A DNA stretch of 64,000 nucleotides from Chitinophagaceae bacterium (GCA_016713965.1 JADJOC010000009.1:682001-746000), one strand, 5' to 3'; shown: positions 28,028 to 36,622, counted from the stretch's first letter. Notes: a model not told the origin generated them from the letters alone. Made by a program: numbers and translations.

Positions 28028-28099
28028 TTTAGTGAACATTTAGCTTACAAATGTACACTAAAAACGTATTTAGTGTACATTTTGGAGTAAGATGTGCAC
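28028..28099. promoter_or_regulatory. Operator-like sites upstream of fic
   Basis: AAATGTACACTAAA at 28049-28062 and its perfect complement at 28069-28082 are separated by six bases. A further half-site TTTAGTGAACATTT (one mismatch) lies at 28028-28041 and a weaker one, GATGTGCACTAA, near 28091. The first half-site begins 12 bases from the fic start codon on the fic side. I infer repeated binding sites for a dimeric regulator, perhaps the Fic protein's own C-terminal domain. Confidence 0.7.
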
Positions 28100-28137
28100 T
28101 AACTTCCATAAAGTCTATGCTTCGCTTTAAATAACTT

Positions 28138-28245
28138 AAAACTAAAAGCAACCACTCTACAAAAATTAAGAGTGGCTTTAATATGCTGAAAGAGATATTC
28201 GGTAGCTGGGTTTCGTACCGAAAACATGGCTAGGACAGAATATTT
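28138..28245 (+). repeat. Direct repeat B at the Fic gene
   Basis: Partner of 26778-26885. This copy shows two clean hairpins: CCACTCT / AGAGTGG around ACAAAAATTA, and TTCGGTA / TACCGAA around an 11-base loop. It runs directly into the inverted family-1 repeat R2. Confidence 0.75.
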
Positions 28246-28316
28246 TGTTACCAGCTTTAGTTTTTCACAGCATCAGCGTTGTGTCACAATCCGTTCATCG
28301 GCAGTACTACTATTTG
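28243..28316 (-). repeat. Family-1 intergenic repeat, copy R2 (inverted)
   Basis: On the minus strand it ends ...ACAACGCTGATGCTGTGAA then GCTGGTAACAAAA, matching the conserved 3' module of the family with a few changes; the centre has a small CCG/CGG stem. Orientation is opposite to R1. The rest of the 503-base gap between fic and the next gene (28317-28519) shows no gene or signal I can support. Confidence 0.7.
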
Positions 28317-28519
28317 GCTTTTTATTATATTGTATTTTTAACCGAAGATGGGCAAAGAGAGATATAAATTTTTACAATGCTCTTGTTGTTGCGTATTATT
28401 TTAGTTCTTTAAGCTAGCTAAATAATTTTGAAAAAAACCAACCGTAATACCTAAAAGAAAAGTTATTACAATTAATTGGTGTAAAAAAAATATTATATTA
28501 GCAATCTTTGTTTTAGGCG

Positions 28520-29275
28520 TTATATTTCCAGTAAAAAAATATTTATTGAATAAGAAATAATTCGTCTGTATGACCAAATATCTTCTTTTTCAATAACTCT
28601 CCTAATATCTTTATTACAGTTAGCAAGTTTTGTTTGATAATCGTTCTTTTTTTTATTTATAAAATCATGAATTGATCCATTAAAATTTAAAGAATTATTA
28701 TCGTCATTTTCATTAAGCATGCTTATAAATTTACCTGTACTATCATAAATTGAAAACACAGTTGTAAACATCTGTGGTGGGATACCATGAGTAAGTTGTA
28801 AACCAAAAATATAATTTTTTACAAGTAGCAAATTTCCATCATGTAAAATTTCAAAAGGTAAGTTTAATTTTGATGAATCAATTAATAAGATTTTATCAAT
28901 TAATTTTATATTATTCTCTAAATCAATCGGGACATATTTAGAATTAATTTCTACTAAAGAATTGTTTTTTTCAGAATTTAAAACACCTTTATCAAATTCA
29001 AAGCTATCTGAATCATATTTTAATAAAGCGATATAAATCACTGGGAATATTATTAAATGCAATAAAAGAAATAATGCCAATAAACGTAATAACTGTTTAA
29101 ATTTTGTTTTTGATGAAATTATATATATTCCAAAACAAATTAAAAGCAATATAAATAAAAGAATAAAATCGCTATTGTAATTACATAATAAGACAATAAT
29201 TATAGCAATTGGAATTAGTATTAAAATTTCTTTGAAAGTTAGATCTCCTGGTGAGGTATAATTATTTTTACTCAT
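28520..29275 (-). CDS. Membrane protein of unknown function
   Basis: 251 residues, unusually rich in Ile, Asn, Lys and Leu (very AT-rich coding). Three closely spaced hydrophobic segments fill the first ~95 residues; the rest is a soluble domain with IYDSTGKFISMLNENDDNN and a polar C-terminus, SYRRIISYSINIF. No known family recognised. It lies alone between repeats and the sod gene. Base use more extreme than in housekeeping neighbours, which with the surrounding mobile material hints at acquired DNA. Confidence 0.55.
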   Translation of the reverse strand: MSKNNYTSPGDLTFKEILILIPIAIIIVLLCNYNSDFILLFILLLICFGIYIISSKTKFKQLLRLLALFLLLHLIIFPVIYIALLKYDSDSFEFDKGVLNSEKNNSLVEINSKYVPIDLENNIKLIDKILLIDSSKLNLPFEILHDGNLLLVKNYIFGLQLTHGIPPQMFTTVFSIYDSTGKFISMLNENDDNNSLNFNGSIHDFINKKKNDYQTKLANCNKDIRRVIEKEDIWSYRRIISYSINIFLLEI

Positions 29276-29340
29276 AATGGCATTTTCTTACGTTCTTACA
29301 GTTAGTTGGCGACTCTTACTCACTTTCGCAAAAGTAACTA

Positions 29341-29397
29341 ATGGGTAATGCTGTTGACCAAAAATAATGCCGGTAACAAAAAATTACCGGCATTATT
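29341..29397 (-). terminator. Terminator of sod built on a family-1 repeat end
   Basis: AATAATGCCGGTAA at 29363-29376 pairs perfectly with 29384-29397 across a 7-base loop. On the minus strand it follows the sod gene and is succeeded by TTT. The plus-strand arm and the bases before it (29341-29383, GTTGACCAAAAATAATGCCGG then TAACAAAA) match the 3' module of repeat R6, so the terminator appears to be made from a partial family-1 copy (R7). Confidence 0.75.
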
Positions 29398-29430
29398 CTG
29401 ATTATAAGATCCAAAGTTTATTGTATTACA

Positions 29431-29470
29431 CTTTGCGTTTTCTCTGCGCCTTAGCGCCTCTGCGGTAAAT
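29431..29470. repeat. Family-3 repeat (TCTGCGCCTTAGCGCCTCTGCGG type)
   Basis: CTCTGCGCCTTAGCGCC followed by TCTGCGGTAAA. The complement recurs at 32657-32719. Located between the sod stop codon and its terminator. Confidence 0.7.
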
Positions 29471-29473
29471 CAT

Positions 29474-30082
29474 TTATTTTGAAGCCGCCCCAAACCGCTC
29501 CGTCACCTTACTCCAATTCACTACATTCCAGAAAGCGCTCAAATAATCTGCACGTTTATTTTGATATTTTAAATAATACGCATGTTCCCAAACATCACAA
29601 CCTAAAACTGGTGTACCTTTTTGTTCAGCCACATCCATCAAAGGGTTATCCTGGTTAGGGGTAGAGCTTACTTCCAATTTGCCATCTTTTACAATCAGCC
29701 ATGCCCAGCCGCTGCCAAACCTGCCCACACCTGCTGCAGCAAATTTTTCTTTAAATGTATCAAAAGAACCGAATGCACTGTTGATAGCATCTGCCAAAAC
29801 ACCCGATGGTGTACCACCTGCATTAGGCGCTAAAATTTCCCAAAAAAAACTGTGGTTCCAATGGCCGCCGCCATTATTGCGAACTGCCGGGCTAATGCTG
29901 CCTGCGATGGCAATTAGGTGCTCCAGCGTCGTTCCTTCATGTTCAGTTCCTGCAATAGCTTTATTCAAATTATCCACGTAAGCTTGGTGGTGCTTACCAT
30001 GATGTATTTTCATTGTTTCTGTATCGATATGTGGCTCCAATGCTTCATGTGCATAAGGAAGGGCCGGTAATGTAAATGCCAT
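29474..30082 (-). CDS. sod: Superoxide dismutase (Fe/Mn family)
   Basis: Dismutates superoxide to oxygen and hydrogen peroxide in the cytoplasm. From ATG 30082 the product is 202 residues, normal for the family. Metal ligands: His27 in KIHHGKHHQ, the His of [10 protein letters not shown], and Asp/His in CDVWEHAYY. Glycine-rich [13 protein letters not shown] and [11 protein letters not shown] fit both Fe and Mn enzymes; I do not assign the metal. An upstream in-frame extension to 30118 (MHYHFNKSK...) is not conserved and was not used. Its terminator lies at 29363-29397. Confidence 0.95.
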   Translation of the reverse strand: MAFTLPALPYAHEALEPHIDTETMKIHHGKHHQAYVDNLNKAIAGTEHEGTTLEHLIAIAGSISPAVRNNGGGHWNHSFFWEILAPNAGGTPSGVLADAINSAFGSFDTFKEKFAAAGVGRFGSGWAWLIVKDGKLEVSSTPNQDNPLMDVAEQKGTPVLGCDVWEHAYYLKYQNKRADYLSAFWNVVNWSKVTERFGAASK

Positions 30083-30204
30083 AACTATTATTTTAGATTT
30101 ATTAAAATGATAATGCAAAATTAACTGCTAAAATTTTAATCCAGCTATTAACAAAAATATATTTGTTGCAGTAATATCTCCATATACAATACTATAAATT
30201 TAAG

Positions 30205-30642
30205 TTACCTTTTTCCCTTAAAAAAATCCTTCATTAATTGTGCACACTCTTCTTGTAAAATTCCTGGAACAATAACTGTTTTAGGATGAAAGGGTGACGT
30301 TTTTCCTGTAACTCTTTTATACCCGTTCTTCTCATCTTCAGCTCCATATACAATCCGTCCTATTTTACTCCAATATAAAGCACCGCTGCACATTAAGCAA
30401 GGCTGAACAGTTACATATAAGGTTGCTTCAGGTAAATATTTACTGCTTAAAAAATTGTAAGCTGTAGTTAATGCCAAAATTTCTGCATGCGCTGTACTGT
30501 CGCACAACTTTTCTACCTGGTTATAACCACGGGCAATTATCCTGTCTTTTAACACAACAATGGCTCCTACCGGTACTTCATCTTCATCAAATGCCCGTTG
30601 CGCCTCTTTCAATGCTTGTTGCATATATTGTTCATCTGTCAT
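30205..30642 (-). CDS. tadA: tRNA-adenosine deaminase-like nucleoside deaminase
   Basis: 145-residue zinc deaminase. TadA converts A34 to inosine in tRNA-Arg. Zinc and catalytic residues: His52-Ala-Glu54 in STAHAEIL, and Cys82/Cys85 in VQPCLMCSGALYWSKIGRI. The PxxxMC spacing and the VYGAEDEKNG segment fit TadA better than guanine or cytosine deaminases. Divergent from the aldehyde dehydrogenase gene, 41 bases apart. Confidence 0.88.
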   Translation of the reverse strand: MTDEQYMQQALKEAQRAFDEDEVPVGAIVVLKDRIIARGYNQVEKLCDSTAHAEILALTTAYNFLSSKYLPEATLYVTVQPCLMCSGALYWSKIGRIVYGAEDEKNGYKRVTGKTSPFHPKTVIVPGILQEECAQLMKDFFKGKR

Positions 30643-30683
30643 TATTGTGCTTTTAATCTTATTTTTAAAGATAAACAGAAATT

Positions 30684-32061
30684 ATGCAAGCCGATACAAC
30701 AGAAAGAATTTTTAGCAGCCAACAGCAATTTTTTAAATCCGGGGCAACTAAGAGCTATTCTTTTCGCAAGCAACAATTAAAAAAATTACTAAACATTATT
30801 AAGGATAATGAGCAACTGATACTTGATGCCTTATATAATGATTTGCATAAACCTGCGTTTGAAGCCTATGCTACTGAACTGGGACCAATTTATAAAGAAA
30901 TCAAATATATATTAAAGCACCTGCACCAATGGATGCAACCGGTAAGGGTTAGCACCCCTTTCGTTTTTTTTCCTTCAAAAAGTATTATATATAATGATCC
31001 ACTGGGAGTTATACTTATTATCGCACCATGGAATTATCCTTTCAATTTAATTGTAGCACCGCTTATTGCTGCTATCGCCGGGGGAAATACCTGCATCCTG
31101 AAACCTTCTGAATTTTCTATACATACCAGCGCCGTAATTAAAAAAATAATCACTGAAAATTTTAATGAAAATTATATAGCTGTTATGGAAGGCAAAGGAG
31201 AAGAAGTGCTCCCGCCTTTAATAGAAATTTACCCGCTGAATCATATTTTTTATACAGGCAGCACTGAAGTAGGTAAAAAAATTATGCGGATGGCAGCGAA
31301 AAATTTAATACCTGTTACCTTAGAGCTTGGCGGAAAAAGCCCTTGCATTATTGATAAGACGGCACATATAAAATATGCCGCAAAAAAAATAGCATGGAGC
31401 AAATTTATGAATGCAGGGCAAACCTGTGTAGCACCGGATTATATCCTGATACATGAAAATGTTAAAGAGGTATTTATATTAGAAATAAAGGAAGTGTTAC
31501 TAAAAATGTATGGCGAAAATCCGCAGCAGAGTAAAGATTATTCCAGAATCATAAACGAAAGGTTTGATACACTAGCCGGGTATTTACAACAAGGAGATAT
31601 TTTATTGGGCGGACAAACAGATGTAGCCGCCAAATTTATTGCCCCTACAGTTATAGAAAATATTTCTATGGATGACCCGATAATGCAGGAAGAAATATTT
31701 GGCCCGATACTTCCGCTAATGACTTTCAAAACTATAGAAGAAACCTTGCCCGTTATTGAATCGTCGCCTTATCCTTTGGCATTATATATTTATACCAGCG
31801 ATAAAAAACAGAGAAATTTTTATTGAAAATGTACGTTTTGGTGGCGGCTGTATTAATAATGGGTTGATACATTTGGGAAATCCTGATTTACCTTTTGGCG
31901 GCGTAGGCTATAGCGGCACTGGACAATATCATGGTAAATATGGTTTTGATATATTTACACGTCCGAAAAGCATATTAAAATCACCAACCTGGTTTGATAT
32001 TCCCTTATGGTATGCACCTTATAAAAATAATATCAGGTGGCTTAAAAAATTTTTTAAATAA
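30684..32061 (+). CDS. Aldehyde dehydrogenase family protein, one frameshift
   Basis: NAD(P)-dependent oxidation of an aldehyde to the acid. The Rossmann and catalytic parts are intact: APWNYPFNLIVAPLIAAIAGG, FYTGSTEVGKKIM, the Glu in LELGGKSPC and the nucleophile Cys in GQTCVAPDY. One extra A in the run 31803-31808 shifts the frame; removing it gives ...TSDKNREIFIENVRFGGGCINN and a product of about 458 residues that ends normally. The short form without the N-terminal extension and the hydrophobic C-terminal tail (WFDIPLWYAP...) resemble the fatty-aldehyde dehydrogenase (YwdH/ALDH3) branch. Six bases before the glutathione peroxidase gene, so possibly both serve lipid-peroxide detoxification. 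Confidence 0.9.
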
Positions 32062-32067
32062 AATATA

Positions 32068-32652
32068 ATGACTTTAAGACAATTATTTTTGAAGCTGGCC
32101 TACCCTCTTTTAATGAAGGTGACTGGTGCAAAAAAAGAGAGTATAAAAAATAATGTACAGCAAAAACAGCCTGGCACACCTTTTTATGATTTGCAGTCGA
32201 TATTGATTGATGGCAAAGCTTTGCACTTTGATGAACTAAAGGGTAAAAAAGTTTTACTAGTAAATACCGCTTCTGATTGCGGGTACACTAATCAATATAA
32301 CGACCTGGAGAAATTACATAAAAAATTTAAAGATACATTAGTGATCCTGGGATTTCCGGCTAACGATTTTAAAGAGCAGGAAAAAGGCAGCGATAATGAA
32401 ATAGCCGCATTTTGTAAAAAGAATTTTGGCGTTAGTTTTTTATTGATGAAAAAAAGCAGCGTAATAAAAGGAACAGAACAAAACAATGTATTTAACTGGT
32501 TAAGCGATTCTTTAAAAAACGGGTGGAATGATAAGGCACCTGAATGGAATTTTTCAAAATATCTTGTTGATGAACAGGGTGTGCTTACACATTATTTTGC
32601 GCCGGGTGTATCGCCTTTGAGCAAAAAGGTATTGAAAGTTGTAAAAAATTAA
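32068..32652 (+). CDS. Glutathione peroxidase family protein
   Basis: 194 residues. Thiol peroxidase fold with the peroxidatic cysteine at 71 in NTASDCGYTNQY (Cys, not selenocysteine), the FPANDF motif, and the C-terminal WNFSKYLV carrying the conserved Trp and Asn. In canonical enzymes the FPxNQF motif carries a catalytic Gln; here it is Asp. The first ~25 residues (LRQLFLKLAYPLLMKVTG) are hydrophobic and may anchor or export the protein. It probably uses thioredoxin rather than glutathione, as in most bacterial members. Co-directional with the aldehyde dehydrogenase. Confidence 0.88.
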   Translation: MTLRQLFLKLAYPLLMKVTGAKKESIKNNVQQKQPGTPFYDLQSILIDGKALHFDELKGKKVLLVNTASDCGYTNQYNDLEKLHKKFKDTLVILGFPANDFKEQEKGSDNEIAAFCKKNFGVSFLLMKKSSVIKGTEQNNVFNWLSDSLKNGWNDKAPEWNFSKYLVDEQGVLTHYFAPGVSPLSKKVLKVVKN

Positions 32653-32656
32653 AATA

Positions 32657-32719
32657 ACCGCAGAGGCGCTAAGACGCAGAGAAATAACTTAACTCCGCGA
32701 CTTAGTGTCTCCGCGGTAA
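32657..32719. repeat. Family-3 repeat, paired copy
   Basis: CCGCAGAGGCGCTAAGACGC followed by AGAG at 32658-32681, then an imperfect inverted copy ending CTTAGTGTCTCCGCGG. The two halves could fold into a long hairpin. The same sequence occurs at 29431-29470. Confidence 0.75.
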
Positions 32720-32747
32720 AATGTTCGCTTCGGTGAAAGATCATTAT

Positions 32748-32832
32748 TGGTATGTAGTACAAGTGAGTGACCCCGCTTTCAGACGGGGCAGGCTACAACG
32801 ATGATGCCATGAAGACTACTGCCGGTAACAAA
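32748..32832 (+). repeat. Family-1 intergenic repeat, copy R3 (most complete)
   Basis: GGTATGTAGTACAAGTGAGTGA, split here for reading as GGTATGTAGTAC and AAGTGAGTGA, then a perfect CCCCG / CGGGG hairpin, then GGCTACAACGATGATGCC and ATGAAGACTACTGCCGGTAA, ending in CAAAA. It lies in the convergent gap between the peroxidase gene and dusB. The end also pairs with the following TTACCGGGC. Confidence 0.85.
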
Positions 32833-32837
32833 AAAAA

Positions 32838-33877
32838 TTAATTTACCGGGCATTTTTCATGATAGTTAATTAATTCAATAGGTGTTTTTTTAAATTCATA
32901 TCCTGCATATTGCTTTACGATTTCGTTAAGCACTTCATCAATTTCTTCTACGGTATTTAAAGTAACCAGTTTATAGCGGTATTCTTTAATGTTGGGCAGT
33001 CCTTTTAAATAATTAGCATAATGCCTGCGCATTTCAAAAATGCCTACAAGCGGCCCTTTCCATTCAAAAGATTTATGCAAATGTTTTTGCAAACTTCTAC
33101 CCCTGTCTTCAATTGTAGGCGGCGGCAAATGCGTACCCGTTTTTAAAAATGTTTTATTTCATCAAATATCCAGGGATAGCCAATGGCAGCCCTTCCAATC
33201 ATAATGCCATCTACACCATACTTATTTTTATACTCCAAAGCTTTTTCTGGAGAATCGATATCACCGTTTCCAAAAATAGGAATTTGAATGCGTGGATTGT
33301 TTTTTACTTTGCCTATCAATTCCCAATCAGCCTGGCCTTTATACATTTGTGTTCTTGTGCGGCCGTGAATAGCCAATGCTTTGATGCCTACATCCTGCAA
33401 GCGCTCTGCTACTTCTTCTATGTTTTTTGTTTTATCATCCCAGCCTAACCTTGTTTTAACGGTAACGGGTAACGAAGTTGATTTAACTACGGCGGCTGTT
33501 AACCTTACCATCAAATCAATATCTTTTAGCACACCGGCACCGGCACCTTTTAGTGCCACTTTTTTTACCGGGCAGCCAAAATTAATGTCTAATAAATCAG
33601 GGTTGGTAACATCAACAATTTTTGCTGCCAGGGACAGGCTTTCTTCATCACCACCAAAAATCTGGATGCCTACTGGTTTCTCGTAATCAAAAATATCCAG
33701 CTTTTTGCGGCTTTTAATAGCATCCCTTATTAATCCCTCGCTGCTAATAAATTCGGTATACATCAAATCTGCTCCTTTATCTTTGCATACAGCCCTGAAT
33801 GGCGGATCGCTTACATCCTCCATGGGTGCAAGTAAAAGGGGAAAAGCCGGAAGTTGTATGTTACCGATTGATGGCAT
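32838..33877 (-). CDS. dusB: tRNA-dihydrouridine synthase DusB, one frameshift
   Basis: FMN enzyme that reduces uridines in tRNA. TIM-barrel motifs: LLLAPMEDVSDPPFRAVCKD, INFGCPVKKVALKGAGAGVL with the catalytic Cys in FGCP (family Cys lies in the following loop), AIHGRTRTQMYKG and IFGNGDIDSPEKA, then GRAAIGYPWIF. One T is missing near 33145-33149; adding it gives DEIKHFLKTGTHLPPPTIEDR and about 347 residues. Start ATG 33877 (MPSIGNIQLPAFPLLLAPM); the longer frame to 33931 crosses repetitive GTTGACAGATG words and is not convincing. The DusB/NifR3 branch is indicated by length and the APMEDV start. Confidence 0.9.
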
Positions 33878-33997
33878 GTTATAACAGTTGACAGATGATA
33901 GCTGATTGTTGACAGATGGCTCTTCTATCATCTCTCATCTTACAACTATCATCTAGAAATTAGCTGTAAATTTACGCACTTAATTATAAAATATCAT

Positions 33998-34984
33998 ATG
34001 AAATATAAAAGCGTTAAAGGTTTTACAGGTTGGGGCCAGCTGGCAGTTATAATAGGTTTTTCAGGTGTTGGTTTAATAGTGGCCGGACTGGTGCAAATGT
34101 ATTTAGGCAATAAAGCGCTTGGACCTAATAATTTGCCTTTGCAGGAAAAAGGTGAAGCTATGATAAAAGCTTTAATGAGGCCAGAAAATGTTAAATATGC
34201 ACAGCTATCCCAAATATTAGGGACTTTTTTCTTATTCTTTATACCATCAGTAGCCTATATTTTAATTTGTCATAAACGATTTTTTTGGGCAGGCTTTAGC
34301 AGGCATTTTTCTTTAGCCCAGGTAGTAGTGGGATTTTTTATTATCCTGGTGGGCTCCGCATTTGCCAACCCGTTTGCCGATATAAGCAAAGCAATATTTG
34401 CCCATTTTCCTCATTGGGATGCCGTAGCCAGGAATGCTGATAAAGTATATAATGAAGCAATAGCTGCTATGAGCAGCTTACATACATGGCCGCAATTTAT
34501 TGTAGCTGTTTTTATTATCGCTTTTTTACCAGCTTTGTTTGAAGAATTAATATTCAGGGGGGTATTACAAAATTTATTGGTCCGCTGGTGGAAAAAACCT
34601 TTGCTTGCGATTATAATCACCTCACTTTTATTCAGCCTCATACATGCTTCTTATTATCTATTTATCAGCAGGTTTGTTTTAGGATTTATTTTGGGCTTAT
34701 TATTTTATCAAAGTAAAAATATATGGGTAAATACCTTTGCGCATTTTATGAACAACTTATTGGCAGTAGCGCAACTTTTTTATCTGAATAAAACAAAAAA
34801 TTTACCTGTAAATGTAAATGATATGGATGCAAAGCTACCCATATGGAGCCTGCTGGTTTCCTTTGCTATTTTATATGGCTTGTTTATTTTATTTAAAAAA
34901 ATCAGTACAGCAAATAAACTACAAATTGAAACTAAAGAAACCGCATTAATGGCCCAGGTAAACCCTTTTGGGATAATTGAATAA
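33998..34984 (+). CDS. CPBP family intramembrane metalloprotease
   Basis: 328-residue polytopic protein with the three CPBP (Abi/CAAX-prenyl-protease-like) motifs: EELIFRG (EExxxR, residues ~182-187), FSLIHASYY (FxxxH) and FAHFMNNLL (HxxxN). These residues bind zinc in Rce1-type proteases. About seven membrane segments. The target in bacteria is usually unknown. Its stop overlaps the start region of cdsA, so the two are translationally close. Confidence 0.9.
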   Translation: MKYKSVKGFTGWGQLAVIIGFSGVGLIVAGLVQMYLGNKALGPNNLPLQEKGEAMIKALMRPENVKYAQLSQILGTFFLFFIPSVAYILICHKRFFWAGFSRHFSLAQVVVGFFIILVGSAFANPFADISKAIFAHFPHWDAVARNADKVYNEAIAAMSSLHTWPQFIVAVFIIAFLPALFEELIFRGVLQNLLVRWWKKPLLAIIITSLLFSLIHASYYLFISRFVLGFILGLLFYQSKNIWVNTFAHFMNNLLAVAQLFYLNKTKNLPVNVNDMDAKLPIWSLLVSFAILYGLFILFKKISTANKLQIETKETALMAQVNPFGIIE

Positions 34985-34985
34985 T

Positions 34986-35699
34986 ATGGCATTTAACGTA
35001 CAGACTTTTAAAACCCGTGCCCTAAGTGCCCTGCTTTTTGCAGTAATAATGCTGGCAGGGCTGCTATGGAGTTTTTGGACTTTTACCTTACTATTTATCA
35101 TTATTCATTTTGGTTGCTGGTACGAATTTATAAAACTGATGAATAAAATTGATAAGCAAAATTTTTTACTGCGCTGTTGCTGGGGACTTATTTATATCAC
35201 ACTTCCTGTAATTCTTTTAATCGATCTAAGGGCATTTGGCCTTAACATGAACTTACCTTTAAAAGGAAATATTTACGGCCTGCTGCTTCCATTAGTAATT
35301 ATTGGTTCCATGTGGGTTAATGATACCATGGCTTACCTTGTTGGCTCTTTTATAGGCAAAACCCCTTTTTCAAAAATATCCCCTAAAAAAACCTGGGAAG
35401 GAACAATTGGCGGGGCAATACTATGCATCATTGTTATTGGTTTTGCCGCATCTTTATATACGGAATACAGTTTTCCTTTTCGTAATTACGACTGGTTTAT
35501 TATTGCAGCCCTTTGTGCTGTTTTTGGCACAACGGGGGATTTAATTGAAAGTAAAATAAAGCGCATGGCTAATGTAAAAGACAGTGGCAATATTATGCCC
35601 GGCCATGGCGGGTTTTTAGACAGGTTTGATTCTTTACTCATAGCCACACCTTTTGTATGGTTGTATGTAAAATTATTTGTGCTGCAAAATTTTCTGTAA
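34986..35699 (+). CDS. cdsA: Phosphatidate cytidylyltransferase CdsA
   Basis: Makes CDP-diacylglycerol from phosphatidate and CTP, the branch point to phosphatidylethanolamine and other phospholipids. Multi-span protein of 237 residues from ATG 34986 (a TTG at 34977 is an alternative). The CdsA signature is at the C-terminus: KRMANVKDSGNIMPGHGG then FLDRFDSL, with metal-binding Asp residues. Also KTWEGTIGG. The psd-like gene follows after 28 bases, giving a small phospholipid-synthesis cluster. Confidence 0.95.
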   Translation: MAFNVQTFKTRALSALLFAVIMLAGLLWSFWTFTLLFIIIHFGCWYEFIKLMNKIDKQNFLLRCCWGLIYITLPVILLIDLRAFGLNMNLPLKGNIYGLLLPLVIIGSMWVNDTMAYLVGSFIGKTPFSKISPKKTWEGTIGGAILCIIVIGFAASLYTEYSFPFRNYDWFIIAALCAVFGTTGDLIESKIKRMANVKDSGNIMPGHGGFLDRFDSLLIATPFVWLYVKLFVLQNFL

Positions 35700-35727
35700 T
35701 GTATCTTTACCGTTCAAATTTTTATAA

Positions 35728-36384
35728 ATGACTATACATAGAGAAGGTTATAAAACCATTGCTATAACCACCCTTATTTTCGGAGCTATTAATTTTGCAT
35801 CGTTTTACCTTTTCAGCTTTTCAGCCCCAATATTATGCTGGCTGATTTTTATTATAAGCGTAGGCTTTGTATTATTCATCATGTCATTTTTCCGTATTCC
35901 TAACCGCACGCTAACTTTAAATGAAAATAACATAATTGCACCGGCCGATGGTAAAGTTGTGGTAATTGAAGAAACAATTGATACGGAATATTTTAAGGAT
36001 AAACGGTTGCAGGTATCTATTTTTATGAGCCCGGCCAATGTACATGTAAACAGGAACCCCATTAGTGGTGAAGTGGTATATAATCAATATCACAAAGGAA
36101 AATACCTGGTAGCCTGGAACCCCAAATCATCTACAGAAAATGAAAGGCACTCTGCTGTAATCAGAAAAAATGATACTGAAATTTTGGTAAAACAAATTGC
36201 AGGCGCTTTGGCAAAAAGAATTGTAAATTATTTACAAGTGGGACAAAAAGTAAATCAATGCCAGGAATTTGGCTTTATAAAATTCGGTAGCCGTGTAGAT
36301 TTGATTTTGCCTGTAGGCACAAAAATAAATGTTGAATTAAACCAGGTGGTAAAAGGCGGTGTTACCGTGATTGCCACATTTTAA
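35728..36384 (+). CDS. psd: Phosphatidylserine decarboxylase-related protein
   Basis: 218-residue short-form (archaetidylserine-type) decarboxylase precursor. Two N-terminal membrane segments (residues ~10-52), then IIAPADGKVVVIEE, SIFMSPANVHVNRNPISG with a conserved His, and the self-cleavage site FIKFGSRVDLILP: cleavage between Gly and Ser would leave the pyruvoyl prosthetic group. It converts phosphatidylserine to phosphatidylethanolamine, which follows logically from cdsA next door. Confidence 0.93.
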   Translation: MTIHREGYKTIAITTLIFGAINFASFYLFSFSAPILCWLIFIISVGFVLFIMSFFRIPNRTLTLNENNIIAPADGKVVVIEETIDTEYFKDKRLQVSIFMSPANVHVNRNPISGEVVYNQYHKGKYLVAWNPKSSTENERHSAVIRKNDTEILVKQIAGALAKRIVNYLQVGQKVNQCQEFGFIKFGSRVDLILPVGTKINVELNQVVKGGVTVIATF

Positions 36385-36463
36385 TACCATTCATCAGTTT
36401 TAACAAAGTTGCTGCAATTTGTGTATTATTTTACATTATTAAATCACCATTTAAATAATTCAC

Positions 36464-36622
36464 ATGAAAAAAGTTTTTTTATTAGCTACTGCCGCGTTAT
36501 TAATAACCGGTGTAAGCTTTGCTGATAATGGCAAAAAGAAAAAAAAGGGCAAAAGTAAATCCTGCTGCACCAAATCTTCAAAAGAATGCAGCAAGGATAA
36601 AACTAAGACGGCAAAGATTTAG
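36464..36622 (+). CDS. Small secreted Lys/Cys-rich peptide
   Basis: 52 residues: a signal peptide (MKKVFLLATAALLITGVSFA) followed by a ~32-residue mature part that is nearly half Lys, with a CC pair and one further Cys (KSCCTKSSKECSKD). A terminator follows directly at 36648-36669. The frame, signal peptide and terminator support a real gene. Function unknown; the extreme charge suggests binding to anionic surface or a metal, but that is speculation. Confidence 0.65.
   Translation: MKKVFLLATAALLITGVSFADNGKKKKKGKSKSCCTKSSKECSKDKTKTAKI

Noticed and set aside
28226..28417. Plus-strand open frame of 63 codons after the Fic region
   Set aside because: It runs through direct repeat B and the inverted family-1 repeat R2; the composition is not protein-like and no start signal is present.
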